A stretch of DNA of 64,000 bases from Enterobacteriaceae bacterium (GTDB taxonomy: Bacteria; Pseudomonadota; Gammaproteobacteria; Enterobacterales; Enterobacteriaceae). Under the pieces are notes generated by a model. It searched no databases and was not told the DNA's origin. It saw nothing but the letters and a program-made list of their open reading frames with translations. Positions 1 through 8,315 of this stretch are shown here, piece by piece; within the stretch, counting starts at the first letter, position 1, and each line of letters begins with the position of its first letter. The position numbers and the translations under genes are program-made. The DNA is taken from the NCBI GenBank assembly GCA_902363335.1, contig CABIZV010000005.1, positions 186,001 to 250,000 on the forward strand, read 5' to 3'.

Positions 1-85
1 CTCACGCAAACGTCATTGTTGTTAAAGCGCCTTGAATTTACAGTGTGGCAAAGATTTATTCTGACTTTAGCGGAGCCGTAACGGA

Positions 86-1051
86 ATGACAAAGTTTGCT
101 TTAGTAGGGGATGTTGGGGGCACCAATGCGCGTCTGGCATTGTGCGATATTGCCAGTGGGGAAATCTCGCAGGCTAAAACCTATTCTGGTCTTGACTACC
201 CGAGCCTGGAAGCTGTCGTTCGCGTCTATCTTGACGAGCATAACGTCACGGTAAAAGACGGCTGTATCGCCATTGCCTGTCCGATTACCGGCGACTGGGT
301 GGCGATGACAAACCATACCTGGGCTTTTTCAATTGCGGAAATGAAGAAAAACCTTGGGTTTGCGCATCTGGAAATCATTAACGATTTCACCGCGGTATCC
401 ATGGCTATCCCGATGCTAAAGAAAGAGCATCTGATCCAGTTTGGCGGCACAGAACCGGTCGAAGGCAAACCGATTGCCGTGTATGGCGCGGGCACAGGGC
501 TTGGTGTGGCGCATCTCGTTCACGTTGATAAGCGCTGGGTGAGCTTGCCGGGTGAAGGCGGTCACGTTGACTTTGCGCCCAATAGCGAAGAAGAGGGCAT
601 TATCCTCGAAGTGCTGCGCGAAGAGATTGGTCACGTTTCCGCCGAGCGCGTTCTTTCGGGGCCGGGGCTGGTCAATTTGTATCGCGCTATCGTGAAAGCC
701 GATAACCGCCTGCCGGAAAACTACAAACCAAAAGACATTACCGAACGTGCGCTGGCAGATTCCTGCACCGACTGCCGCCGTGCGCTGTCGCTATTTTGTG
801 TGATTCTGGGACGTTTTGGCGGCGACCTGGCCTTAACGCTGGGGACATTCGGCGGCGTCTATATTGCCGGGGGCATTGTTCCGCGTTTCCTGGAGTTCTT
901 TAAAGCCTCCGGTTTCCGCGGTGGTTTTGAGGATAAAGGCCGCTTTAAGGATTACGTCCACCCGATCCCCGTCTATCTGATTGTCCACGACAATCCGGGC
1001 CTATTGGGCTCGGGGGCGCACCTGCGTCAGACGCTGGGACAAATCCTGTAA
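86..1051 (+). CDS. glk: Glucokinase
   Basis: ATP-dependent glucokinase that phosphorylates free cytoplasmic glucose to glucose-6-phosphate. The 321-residue product has the usual length of the proteobacterial family. The N-terminal phosphate-binding segment GDVGGTNARLAL (residues 8-19) and the INDFTAVS segment, whose Asp is the expected catalytic base, are both present. YGAGTGLGVAH and the PGEGGHVDFAP zinc/sugar-binding type segment are also intact. The start ATG is preceded by a purine-rich stretch (GGAG about 12 bases upstream, ACGGA immediately before). The gene stands alone and is followed by a good hairpin terminator. In K-12 glk is followed by other genes; here the next gene is a convergent RluA-type enzyme. 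Assignment is by remembered family sequence and is near certain. Confidence 0.97.
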   Translation: MTKFALVGDVGGTNARLALCDIASGEISQAKTYSGLDYPSLEAVVRVYLDEHNVTVKDGCIAIACPITGDWVAMTNHTWAFSIAEMKKNLGFAHLEIINDFTAVSMAIPMLKKEHLIQFGGTEPVEGKPIAVYGAGTGLGVAHLVHVDKRWVSLPGEGGHVDFAPNSEEEGIILEVLREEIGHVSAERVLSGPGLVNLYRAIVKADNRLPENYKPKDITERALADSCTDCRRALSLFCVILGRFGGDLALTLGTFGGVYIAGGIVPRFLEFFKASGFRGGFEDKGRFKDYVHPIPVYLIVHDNPGLLGSGAHLRQTLGQIL

Positions 1052-1071
1052 TTTCCATGCACTCACTTCTG

Positions 1072-1097
1072 AGCCGCGTTAATCACGCGGCTTTTTC
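1072..1097 (+). terminator. Rho-independent terminator of glk
   Basis: AGCCGCG and CGCGGCT form a perfect 7-bp GC-rich stem around a 7-base loop and are followed by TTTTT. It lies 20 bases after the glk stop codon, between glk and the convergent pseudouridine synthase gene. Confidence 0.85.
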
Positions 1098-1098
1098 A

Positions 1099-1797
1099 TT
1101 AAAAAGGGCTGTCATGCTGGACGGTGAAGGGGTCGTTGCTAATGGGATGCGTGAAGTGCAGTTCGCAGGCATGAAGCATGAGCCTTGGCGTCAACGCGGC
1201 GCCAGGTGCTAAAAGCCCGCCATACAGATCGCACCCTAAAATAGGATGGCCCAACTGCTGGCAGTGAATGCGCAGCTGATGAGTACGGCCCGTTTGCGGC
1301 GTGAGCTTCACCCGCGTCAACGGCAGCGATATGCCGTCCACTGGTTGACGATAAAAACGCTCGATAACTTCATAATGAGAGCGGGCCGGTTTTCCCTTAA
1401 TCGGGCAAATCGCCATCAGCGGAAACAGCGCCGGGTCTTTGGCAATGGGCGCATCAATAACTCCTTCATCACTTTCCAGGTGCCCACAAAGCAGCGCGTG
1501 ATAGACCTTCTCGACGCGACGTTGGCTAAACTGCTGGCACAGCGCGGCGTTAATAGCCTTATTGCGCGCCACCACCATCAGCCCGGAAGTGCCGAAATCC
1601 AGACGGTGAACCAGCGTGCAGCCGGGGAAAATCTTCACCAGCCGATGATGCACCGAATCCAGGTTTTGTGGATTTTTACCCGACAAACTCAGTAGCCCCG
1701 AGGGCTTATTGATAACCACCAGGTGCTCGTCCTGATACAGAATTTCGATTTCATCGTGGCACGGTGGGGCTATAAACGTATCGTTGATCGTAGACAT
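1099..1797 (-). CDS. RluA-family RNA pseudouridine synthase
   Basis: Predicted pseudouridine synthase acting on rRNA or tRNA uridines; the exact substrate is unknown. The 232-residue protein carries the RluA signature HRLDFGTSG at residues 64-72, with the catalytic Asp at 67. It also has the upstream INKPSGLLSLSG segment (residues 29-40) and the downstream LTPQTGRTHQLRIH and HPILGCDLYG blocks. There is no S4 domain, so it resembles the short RluA/TruC-like branch. It is not one of the canonical E. coli genes at this position; in K-12 the interval next to ypdB holds the fry PTS and peptidase genes instead (from memory). Its ATG overlaps the stop of an upstream open frame in a TGATG arrangement, which hints at translational coupling. 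Confidence 0.88.
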   Translation of the reverse strand: MSTINDTFIAPPCHDEIEILYQDEHLVVINKPSGLLSLSGKNPQNLDSVHHRLVKIFPGCTLVHRLDFGTSGLMVVARNKAINAALCQQFSQRRVEKVYHALLCGHLESDEGVIDAPIAKDPALFPLMAICPIKGKPARSHYEVIERFYRQPVDGISLPLTRVKLTPQTGRTHQLRIHCQQLGHPILGCDLYGGLLAPGAALTPRLMLHACELHFTHPISNDPFTVQHDSPF

Positions 1798-1976
1798 CAG
1801 GCGGCCTGGGGGAAGAGTGGAGGAGGATCATAACCAATTTTCCATCGGCTGGCGAATCGACGCTTGTCTGGAAGATGTTCCTCGCACAGCTGAAATTTAT
1901 CGGCCAGACTGAAAGCAAAGACGTAGTTTACGCGGGCGTTGTGTTTTACACTGCGCGCTGCAAAAATTTGAGTCAA
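1797..1976 (-). CDS. Candidate small protein coupled to the RluA-type gene
   Basis: An open frame on the minus strand ends in TGA at 1797-1799, overlapping the ATG of the RluA-type synthase (TGATG). The 59-codon version from the in-frame TTG at 1974-1976 has codon choices that look coding (CTG, CAG, GCC, GAT, AAA). Its composition is protein-like, ending in SRWKIGYDPPPLFPQAA. No convincing ribosome-binding site or ATG/GTG start was found, and the frame remains open further upstream, antisense to the cold-shock gene. I do not recognise the product. It may be a real leader or partner, the decayed remainder of one, or chance. Confidence 0.3.
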   Translation of the reverse strand: MTQIFAARSVKHNARVNYVFAFSLADKFQLCEEHLPDKRRFASRWKIGYDPPPLFPQAA

Positions 1977-1997
1977 TAAACGATTAAGTAGGTGGTA

Positions 1998-2480
1998 ATG
2001 GCGATGAACGGAACGATCACAACCTGGTTTGAAGATAAAGGTTTTGGCTTTATCAAAGATGAAAACGGCGATAACCGCTATTTTCATGTGATTAAGGTTG
2101 CCAACCCTGAACTGATTAAGAAAGATGCGGCGGTCACTTTTGAACCCACCACGAATAATAAAGGGTTATCGGCTTACGCGGTGAAAGTCGTGCCGGAGAG
2201 CAAATATATCTATATTGCGGGTGAGCGCATTAAGCTTACGGCAATCAAATCTTATCTGGTCTATAGCGAAGAAGTGCCTGCCGATGCGCGCATTGATAAA
2301 GAGAATGCGGTACTTTCTGTTGGCGCGTTAATGAACAGCATCAGACCGAAGTCGGAAGCCAAGCCTGGTGAAATGCGCTCGCTGAAAAAACTGGCGATCA
2401 CCACTTTCCAGGGGACGACGTTAATCTTCTCTGAAGATGAAATAGACATTGAGACCACGGTCAAAATGCTTAAAGTCTAA
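1998..2480 (+). CDS. Cold-shock-domain protein with C-terminal extension
   Basis: Probable nucleic-acid-binding protein of about 160 residues. The first 65 residues form an OB-fold cold-shock domain: MNGTITTWFEDKGFGFI contains RNP1 (KGFGFI), followed by an RNP2-like YFHVIKV. The remaining 95 or so residues have no family I can name. Candidate starts are GTG 1992, ATG 1998 and ATG 2004; the AGGTGG at 1990-1995 fits ATG 2004 best by spacing, so the first one or two residues are uncertain. It is transcribed away from the RluA-type gene and converges on ypdB. Fusion of a CSD to an uncharacterised C-terminus is known in enterobacteria (often annotated only as cold shock domain protein). Confidence 0.82.
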   Translation: MAMNGTITTWFEDKGFGFIKDENGDNRYFHVIKVANPELIKKDAAVTFEPTTNNKGLSAYAVKVVPESKYIYIAGERIKLTAIKSYLVYSEEVPADARIDKENAVLSVGALMNSIRPKSEAKPGEMRSLKKLAITTFQGTTLIFSEDEIDIETTVKMLKV

Positions 2481-2499
2481 AACGCTTAACAGTGGCGTC

Positions 2500-2536
2500 G
2501 CCGAAATCCTGTCTTAATGGGCCACAGGGTTTCGGC
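2500..2536. terminator. Bidirectional terminator between cold-shock gene and ypdB
   Basis: GCCGAAATCCTG pairs with CAGGGTTTCGGC (11 of 12 positions) around a 13-base loop, and an AT-rich segment follows. It sits between two convergent genes, so it probably serves both. Confidence 0.6.
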
Positions 2537-2547
2537 ATTATTCCTGC

Positions 2548-3285
2548 CTACAGATGCATTATCTGCCTGAACTCTTTCACCTTACTGCGACTTACCGGCA
2601 CCTGAAACTCCAGATCGCGCAGGCGTAAAATATAGGTGTTATTAAACCACGGCTCAATTTCGCGAATTTTATTCAGATTGACGCAATACGAGCGGTGGCA
2701 GCGGAAAAAGTGGCTGGTGGGGAGCTTGTTACAAAATTCAGTGATGTTCATCGGCATCACGTACGATTCCCGCCGGGTATAAACAAACGTCATCTTTTCA
2801 TGCGCTTCCGCGTAATAGATGTCGTTTATCTGCGTCACGATAATACGCTCATCTTTGATAAGATTAATGGTGTCGTTTTCACGCGTGGTTCCTGCAGAGG
2901 CACCGACGTTGCCTGATTGCAGCTGTTGCCAACTGGATTCCAGCTTTTGCAACATGGTCACAATCCGCGCTTCCTGATAGGGCTTTAAAATGTAGTCGAA
3001 TGCTTCCAGTTCAAAGGCCTCAACCGCATGTTCCTTCCATGCGGTAATAAACACGATAAACGGTTTATGAGCGAACTGGCTGATATTCTGCGCCAGCAGG
3101 ACCCCATCCAGTGACGGGATATTGATGTCGAGGAAAATGGCATCCACTTTGTTATGTTGTAAAAACTTCAGCACATCCAGACCGTCGTCAAAAGTCCCAA
3201 CAATCTCCATCTGGCTGTGCTCTTTAATAAGCCAGGTTAGCTCCTGTTGCGCCAGGAATTCATCTTCGACAATGATGACTTTCAT
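2548..3285 (-). CDS. ypdB: Response regulator YpdB (PyrR), LytTR type
   Basis: Response regulator of the YpdA/YpdB pyruvate-sensing system; in E. coli it activates the transporter gene yhjX. The N-terminal receiver domain has the acidic pair ED at residues 7-8, the phosphoacceptor Asp at 53 in FLDINIP, Thr in FITAW and Lys in ILKPY. A C-terminal LytTR DNA-binding domain runs from about residue 140 to 245 and includes HRSYCVNLNKI. The length of 245 matches the K-12 protein within one residue. It follows ypdA with a 12-base gap, forming an operon. Any yhjX target lies outside this window. Confidence 0.95.
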   Translation of the reverse strand: MKVIIVEDEFLAQQELTWLIKEHSQMEIVGTFDDGLDVLKFLQHNKVDAIFLDINIPSLDGVLLAQNISQFAHKPFIVFITAWKEHAVEAFELEAFDYILKPYQEARIVTMLQKLESSWQQLQSGNVGASAGTTRENDTINLIKDERIIVTQINDIYYAEAHEKMTFVYTRRESYVMPMNITEFCNKLPTSHFFRCHRSYCVNLNKIREIEPWFNNTYILRLRDLEFQVPVSRSKVKEFRQIMHL

Positions 3286-3297
3286 GCGTACTCCAGT

Positions 3298-4995
3298 TTA
3301 AGGCAATAAAGTGGCGGCGGTCGGGACAGGCGTGCGCTGGTTCGGAATGTAGAACACAATCTCTGTACCCGGCTCAAGGCGATGAATATGCAGCCCTTCG
3401 CCGTAAAGCAATTTGACGCGGTGATGGACGTTCAGTAGGCCGATTTTATTGCCCGGCATCTCGTTATTTTTGACGCGTTCAACCACTAATGGATCGATCC
3501 CCGGCCCGGTATCGCGCACGCCGATACGCACGCGGTTGCCGGACTCGGTCACGCTTATCGTCACCACGCCTTTCCCTTTACTGCGCTGAATGCCATGTAC
3601 GATGGCATTCTCCACCAACGGTTGGATAAGCAGGCTAGGGATAAGACAATTCACCTCGTCGTCTATATCGTAGATAACGGTTAACTTATCGCCAAACCGC
3701 GCCTGTTCAATCGCGATATAGTCTTTAATCTGGTACAGCTCTTTGCGGATATCTATTTGCTCATCGTCTTTTAATTCAAGGTTATAGCGCAAATAGCGCG
3801 ACAGATTGAAAATGAGCTGCCGCGCGGTGTCTGGATTCATACGAATCGACGACGAGATCGCGTTGAGTGCGTTAAACAGAAAATGGGGATTTATTTTACT
3901 TTGTAAGGCGCGCAGCTCTGCCTTATTTGCCATTTCACGCAATTGTTCCGCACGGGAAACTTCCAACTGGGTGGAGATAATCTGCGACAAACCGATGGCC
4001 ATCTCCTGAAGCGAGGAGGTGATCTGGTGAGCGTGGCAGTAATAGATTTTGAGCGTCCCGGTGACCACGCCCGTTTCTGACAATGGGATCACCAGCATGG
4101 AGTGAATTTCTGGCGTGCGATAGGCTTCATCGTTGTTTTTAATGATGATTTCACCATTGTTTATCGCCTGTTTGGTGGTTGGGCTGATGTCGGCATCATT
4201 ATTTTGATAATTGTCCTCACCCACACCTACGTAGGCCAGCACCCTTTCGGTATTGGTGATGGCCACCGCATCGGCATGAATATCCTGACGAATGATGTCG
4301 CAAATCTGCCGAAGCGTATCGCTATTGATTTGACGGAACAGCGGAAGTGTTTTGTTGGCGATATCCAGCGCAAGCTTGGCCTGACGCGCGGCGCTGGCCT
4401 CCTTTTCCCCCTCAACGCTTTGGACCAATAGCACGATAAAACCGATACAGACGCTACCGGCAATCATAGGAATGCCGATTTTTGAGACGATATCCACCCC
4501 CAGGGCGATACTCGGCGCCCAGACGATAACCAGTATCATGGTCAGCGTTTCACACAGCATCCCGCCCAGAATCCCGATTTTCCAGTGCATCTCTTTTGGC
4601 ACTTTTCGATTAATAAGGCCCGATAAAATCCCGGCGATGATGCTGGTAATAAAGCAGGGAACGGCGGTCACGCTACCGGCATCAATCAGGTAGCGGTGGG
4701 TTCCGGCGATGATGCCCACAATACCGCCGACCCACGGGCCAAACAGGATCCCGCCGGACATCACCGCGATCACGCGCACGTTGACCAATGACCCTTCCAC
4801 CGGTACCCCAGACCAGGTACTGAAAATGGCGAACATGGAGAAAATGACGGTAACCGCCAGCAGCTCTTTTGGCGTATGGGCCGACTTGTGTAGCAGTTCG
4901 CGAAAGAGGCGAATACGGATCAGGAAAAAGAGGCAAATCAACATTAATGCGGCTCGGTCATAAACTGCCAGCAGCATATTGAGTATTTCGTGCAT
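3298..4995 (-). CDS. ypdA: Sensor histidine kinase YpdA (PyrS)
   Basis: Membrane sensor kinase of the LytS/YehU class that responds to extracellular pyruvate. About six hydrophobic segments (5TMR-LYT type) occupy residues 5-195, followed by a GAF-like domain (about 215-345) and a His_kinase domain. The phospho-accepting His371 is in the motif NPHFLFNALN. The C-terminal ATPase has the N-box LVENAIVHGI and the G-box DTGPGI. At 565 residues it has the same length as the K-12 protein. The start ATG at 4995 opens the conserved MHEILNMLLAV sequence. Operon with ypdB. Confidence 0.95.
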   Translation of the reverse strand: MHEILNMLLAVYDRAALMLICLFFLIRIRLFRELLHKSAHTPKELLAVTVIFSMFAIFSTWSGVPVEGSLVNVRVIAVMSGGILFGPWVGGIVGIIAGTHRYLIDAGSVTAVPCFITSIIAGILSGLINRKVPKEMHWKIGILGGMLCETLTMILVIVWAPSIALGVDIVSKIGIPMIAGSVCIGFIVLLVQSVEGEKEASAARQAKLALDIANKTLPLFRQINSDTLRQICDIIRQDIHADAVAITNTERVLAYVGVGEDNYQNNDADISPTTKQAINNGEIIIKNNDEAYRTPEIHSMLVIPLSETGVVTGTLKIYYCHAHQITSSLQEMAIGLSQIISTQLEVSRAEQLREMANKAELRALQSKINPHFLFNALNAISSSIRMNPDTARQLIFNLSRYLRYNLELKDDEQIDIRKELYQIKDYIAIEQARFGDKLTVIYDIDDEVNCLIPSLLIQPLVENAIVHGIQRSKGKGVVTISVTESGNRVRIGVRDTGPGIDPLVVERVKNNEMPGNKIGLLNVHHRVKLLYGEGLHIHRLEPGTEIVFYIPNQRTPVPTAATLLP

Positions 4996-5384
4996 GGGGG
5001 CGCCGGGTGTATTCAGGAAAGTCTTATGATAAGTAACCCAGTGGCAGATGACCAGCAGTATGCAGAATAGGGAAATACCCTATTTTTAAAAGGGGATTGA
5101 TGGCTAAAGGTTTTCAGGGAGGTGAAAAGGCGTCGTTTTAGTCATTTCAGCGCTGAATGATGAGAAATTATTGAGGGTAGTTTGTTGAGTTATTGTTGTT
5201 TTTATCCTGTTAATTGCACTCAGTTAGCGATTCTTGTTGGTCTTTCTTCCTCTTTTAACCACGACATTCTTTTTTTATTTTCCCTCTCGACACAGACAAT
5301 TTATTCAGGTTACTTTCTAGACATGCCGCATCAGCGGCAGCGTCGCTCGAACGGTTCGGGCGCTCACGTTATCCTGAGGAATTT
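4996..5384. other. Divergent intergenic region ypdA/alaC
   Basis: About 390 bases without a supported gene. It must carry the promoters of ypdA (leftward) and alaC (rightward). The part at 5150-5290 is T-rich on the plus strand. A small perfect hairpin (TGCCGC, loop ATCA, GCGGCA) at 5334-5349 lies about 35 bases upstream of the alaC ATG, followed by an AGGAA ribosome-binding site. A 94-codon open frame at 5182-5466 runs into alaC in another frame and looks spurious. No operator was recognised. Confidence 0.5.
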
Positions 5385-6608
5385 ATGGCTGAAACCAGTC
5401 CTGAACGTCGTTTTACGCGTATCGATCGCTTACCTCCCTATGTGTTTAATATCACCGCTGAACTGAAGATGGCTGCGCGTCGGCGCGGCGAAGATATCAT
5501 CGATTTCAGTATGGGGAATCCGGACGGCGCGACACCGCCGCATATCGTAGAAAAATTGTGTACCGTTGCCCAGCGCCCGGACACGCACGGCTACTCGACT
5601 TCGCGTGGCATTCCGCGACTGCGCCGGGCAATTTCTCGCTGGTATCAGGAACGCTATGACGTCGACATTGATCCTGAAAGCGAAGCGATTGTGACAATTG
5701 GCTCGAAGGAAGGGCTCGCGCACCTGATGTTAGCGACGCTCGATCATGGCGATACGGTGCTGGTTCCCAACCCAAGCTACCCGATTCATATCTACGGTGC
5801 CGTCATTGCCGGCGCGCAAGTACGCTCTGTCCCGCTGGTGGAAGGCGTCGACTTTTTTGGCGAGCTGGAGCGGGCGATTCGAGAAAGTTATCCCAAGCCG
5901 AAGATGATGATCTTAGGTTTTCCGTCAAACCCTACCGCCCAGTGCGTTGAACTGGAATTCTTTGAGAAAGTAGTGGCGCTGGCCAAGCGTTACGACGTGC
6001 TGGTGGTGCATGACCTCGCGTATGCAGATATTGTCTACGATGGCTGGAAAGCGCCATCGATAATGCAGGTTCCTGGGGCTCGCGATGTGGCGGTGGAGTT
6101 CTTTACCTTGTCAAAAAGCTACAATATGGCGGGATGGCGTATTGGCTTTATGGTGGGGAATAAAACCTTAGTGAATGCATTAGCGCGCATTAAAAGCTAT
6201 CACGATTACGGCACCTTTACGCCGCTTCAGGTTGCGGCGATTGCGGCGCTGGAAGGCGATCAGCAGTGCGTGCGTGATATTGCCGACCAGTATAAGCGTC
6301 GCCGTGATGTACTGGTGAAAGGCTTGCACGAAGCGGGGTGGATGGTTGAATGTCCGAAGGCATCAATGTATGTCTGGGCAAAAATTCCCGAACAGTATGC
6401 CGCAATGGGGTCGCTGGAGTTTGCTAAGAAGATGCTGCAGGAGGCGAAGGTTTGCGTCTCACCGGGTATCGGCTTTGGTGACTATGGCGATACGCATGTC
6501 CGATTTGCGCTGATTGAGAATCGTGACCGTATCCGTCAGGCGATTCGCGGGATTAAAGCGATGTTTCGTGCTGATGGCTTATTGCCATCTGATAAAACCG
6601 CAGGCTAA
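5385..6608 (+). CDS. alaC: Glutamate-pyruvate (alanine) aminotransferase AlaC
   Basis: PLP-dependent class I/II aminotransferase that makes L-alanine from pyruvate and glutamate (formerly yfdZ). The 407-residue sequence has the fold-type I landmarks: FSMGNPDGATPP near the start, SKEG (residues 107-110), PSNPTAQ at 180-186, DLAYADI at 210-216 and the PLP Schiff-base Lys244 in TLSKSYNMAGWRIGF. It differs from K-12 mainly by a shorter C-terminal tail. The ATG has an AGGAA site 7 bases upstream. It stands beside the pyruvate-sensing ypdAB pair, as in K-12. Confidence 0.96.
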   Translation: MAETSPERRFTRIDRLPPYVFNITAELKMAARRRGEDIIDFSMGNPDGATPPHIVEKLCTVAQRPDTHGYSTSRGIPRLRRAISRWYQERYDVDIDPESEAIVTIGSKEGLAHLMLATLDHGDTVLVPNPSYPIHIYGAVIAGAQVRSVPLVEGVDFFGELERAIRESYPKPKMMILGFPSNPTAQCVELEFFEKVVALAKRYDVLVVHDLAYADIVYDGWKAPSIMQVPGARDVAVEFFTLSKSYNMAGWRIGFMVGNKTLVNALARIKSYHDYGTFTPLQVAAIAALEGDQQCVRDIADQYKRRRDVLVKGLHEAGWMVECPKASMYVWAKIPEQYAAMGSLEFAKKMLQEAKVCVSPGIGFGDYGDTHVRFALIENRDRIRQAIRGIKAMFRADGLLPSDKTAG

Positions 6609-6630
6609 TTCTTCATCCTCTTAAAATGCA

Positions 6631-6657
6631 AACAGGAGCCAAATGGCTCCTGTTTTG
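6631..6657. terminator. Terminator between alaC and ypdK
   Basis: AACAGGAGCC and GGCTCCTGTT form a perfect 10-bp stem around AAAT. T-rich sequence follows on the plus strand and another T-rich run lies on the minus strand, so it may act in both directions for the convergent alaC and ypdK. Confidence 0.85.
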
Positions 6658-6672
6658 TATGCATTAGTATGA

Positions 6673-6744
6673 CTAGATCATCAGGGCAAATGTTCCGGCA
6701 AATACGATGACCATAAAGGAAATGCCCATAAAGAAATATTTCAC
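6673..6744 (-). CDS. ypdK: Small membrane protein YpdK
   Basis: A 23-codon gene. The minus strand from GTG at 6744 reads VKYFFMGISFMVIVFAGTF, then ALMI and TAG, with the initiating Val read as Met. This is almost the sequence I recall for E. coli YpdK, a short inner-membrane protein with one hydrophobic helix. GGAGAG lies 7 bases upstream of the GTG. It is convergent with alaC and shares its terminator. The function is unknown in the family. The call rests on remembered sequence plus a good start site. Confidence 0.85.
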   Translation of the reverse strand: MKYFFMGISFMVIVFAGTFALMI

Positions 6745-7555
6745 GACTCATCTCTCCGCGTATCTTTTTTACGCACTCATGAACGGTGGTACTGTGAGCT
6801 GATAGCAACCGGTGGAAAACAACAAATCCGCGTTTTCACCTCAGGCTATCACCTCATAATGACTGTGCTTTTGTGCTCCAGATGGCGCTAATGTACGCTT
6901 AAAAATCAAGGTAGACAAGAGGCATTTTTTTATTAATTTTTAGTTACTTAGGGGTGTCGTGATTCGACGACACATTAATTTCAGGCGGTAATAAATTTCA
7001 TCCCGGCGACGTTAAATCTGGCGTTGATTATTGATAAAGCGCATAGTTCTTTTTGCTTAACTGCTCCCCTGTACTCACCTCTGATTGAGGTTTACCACTA
7101 CAATGCGACCGATGGGGCGCATTGCTACGTCAAGACGAACTCAGGGGGGCAATACAATCATGTGGCAGACTCCATTTTTTATTCAGGCATGAGCTCTCAG
7201 TCATTCGTATGATCGTTTTTTATTTTGGTTAAATTTTCTTTACTCATCGCGCCATTTTTTCAGACAGTTAACTGTTCTGAATTATATTAAATGGAATGAT
7301 TTTGAGAGAAGTCAATAAGCATTATTGATTATTTTATTGCAATTATCTGATTTACATTAGAAATACTCCTGGAGTTATCGGGCGGAAGAATTATTTCCTC
7401 TCCTGTTATCAGTATTTCCTCATGGTCAAATTTTATTCGACAGTTGAAGGGTAAGAATATTGTTTTATTGGCACTTTAAGATATTTTGCTTTTTAAAATG
7501 ATATTGACATTATTTTCAGTGAATGAAATCATGAAATATATATAAGGAGGGGACA
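6745..7555. other. AT-rich gap without a supported gene
   Basis: About 800 bases between ypdK and the LuxR-type regulator. The part from 7215 to 7555 is strongly AT-rich and looks like foreign DNA with a long 5' region for the regulator. A small inverted repeat GTGTCGT/ACGACAC at 6954-6973 has no T-run. A 62-codon frame at 7024-7212 starts at TTG without a ribosome-binding site and is not supported. Nothing else was recognised. Confidence 0.5.
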
Positions 7556-8185
7556 ATGATGTCACTAAATATTGATTACGGAAAAATCAACTGCATGACT
7601 TGCCCTTCGAACTGTGAGGTAAAACCTAACGCATCATTACGGATATCCTATTGTCAGGAATATTGTTTTTGTACCTGGCCCAGGGCCAGCGAGTTTTTTT
7701 CATTAGGAATAATGGAAGGGATATTAAAACAAAGCTATAACAATATTTATCTTGGATGTGTATTCGTTGATTTTTCAATTAGTTTTCTTCGGCATTTTAC
7801 GGATGCACGATGGATAGATTATCTGATGGAAACAAAGTTAAAAATCATTCTTGTTTGTGATACGCACCTGAAACCACTGGCAAATTATTGGTTTAAGCAT
7901 TACAGAGATATTTTTCTGGTGATATATCCTGGTGATAAAATCACCAGCGCTTGTGAGAATTTAAAAAAGCGCTTTATTTATCAACGGGATGCTTTCTACA
8001 AAGGTGAGGCATTGTCGGTGTTGGAATTCAATGTCCTGAAGGAATTGATAGCCGGTGAAGATTGCCATCATCTGGCGGAGTCTCTGAATGTCGATATCCG
8101 CAGAGTGTATGCCGCAAAGCAACGAGCAGAGAAGAAAATGGGGGCGGATGTGAATACGCTCTTTCGATTATCACATCCGGTCTGA
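7556..8185 (+). CDS. LuxR-family regulator, EcpR/MatA-like, with N-terminal Cys cluster
   Basis: Probable DNA-binding regulator of 209 residues. The C-terminal 50 or so residues (about 148-198) read as a LuxR/GerE helix-turn-helix: LSVLEFNVLKELIAG, then HHLAESLNVDIRRVYAAKQRAEKKMG. The middle segment with LKPLANYWF resembles, from memory, the EcpR/MatA fimbrial regulator (LANYWYYNS in that protein). It lacks a receiver Asp pattern. Unusually, six cysteines (C13, C16, C20, C33, C37, C39) lie in the first 39 residues, suggesting a metal- or redox-responsive domain. A strong AAGGAGG precedes ATG 7556 (ATG 7559 is equally possible). The base composition is AT-rich, unlike the core genes, and indicates horizontal origin. 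No target operon is adjacent. Confidence 0.75.
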   Translation: MMSLNIDYGKINCMTCPSNCEVKPNASLRISYCQEYCFCTWPRASEFFSLGIMEGILKQSYNNIYLGCVFVDFSISFLRHFTDARWIDYLMETKLKIILVCDTHLKPLANYWFKHYRDIFLVIYPGDKITSACENLKKRFIYQRDAFYKGEALSVLEFNVLKELIAGEDCHHLAESLNVDIRRVYAAKQRAEKKMGADVNTLFRLSHPV

Positions 8186-8315
8186 CCGGTTTTAAATGAC
8201 GAGTGTCGTTAACATGCACCACCGACCTATCGTGAGGAGCTTGATTGCTTAAATATTGAAAGTAAAGGCCGCCGATTTCCGTGATGATAATAATATGTAA
8301 GGCGCGGAGAATACC

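Noticed and set aside
5182..5466. A 94-codon frame upstream of alaC
   Set aside because: It runs into alaC in another frame, has a low-complexity start and no ribosome-binding site. Most likely alaC leader sequence.
6954..6973. Inverted repeat GTGTCGT/ACGACAC
   Set aside because: No T-run, no flanking gene end and no matching operator family; too short to call.
7024..7212. A 62-codon frame in the AT-rich gap
   Set aside because: TTG start, no ribosome-binding site, no recognisable sequence.
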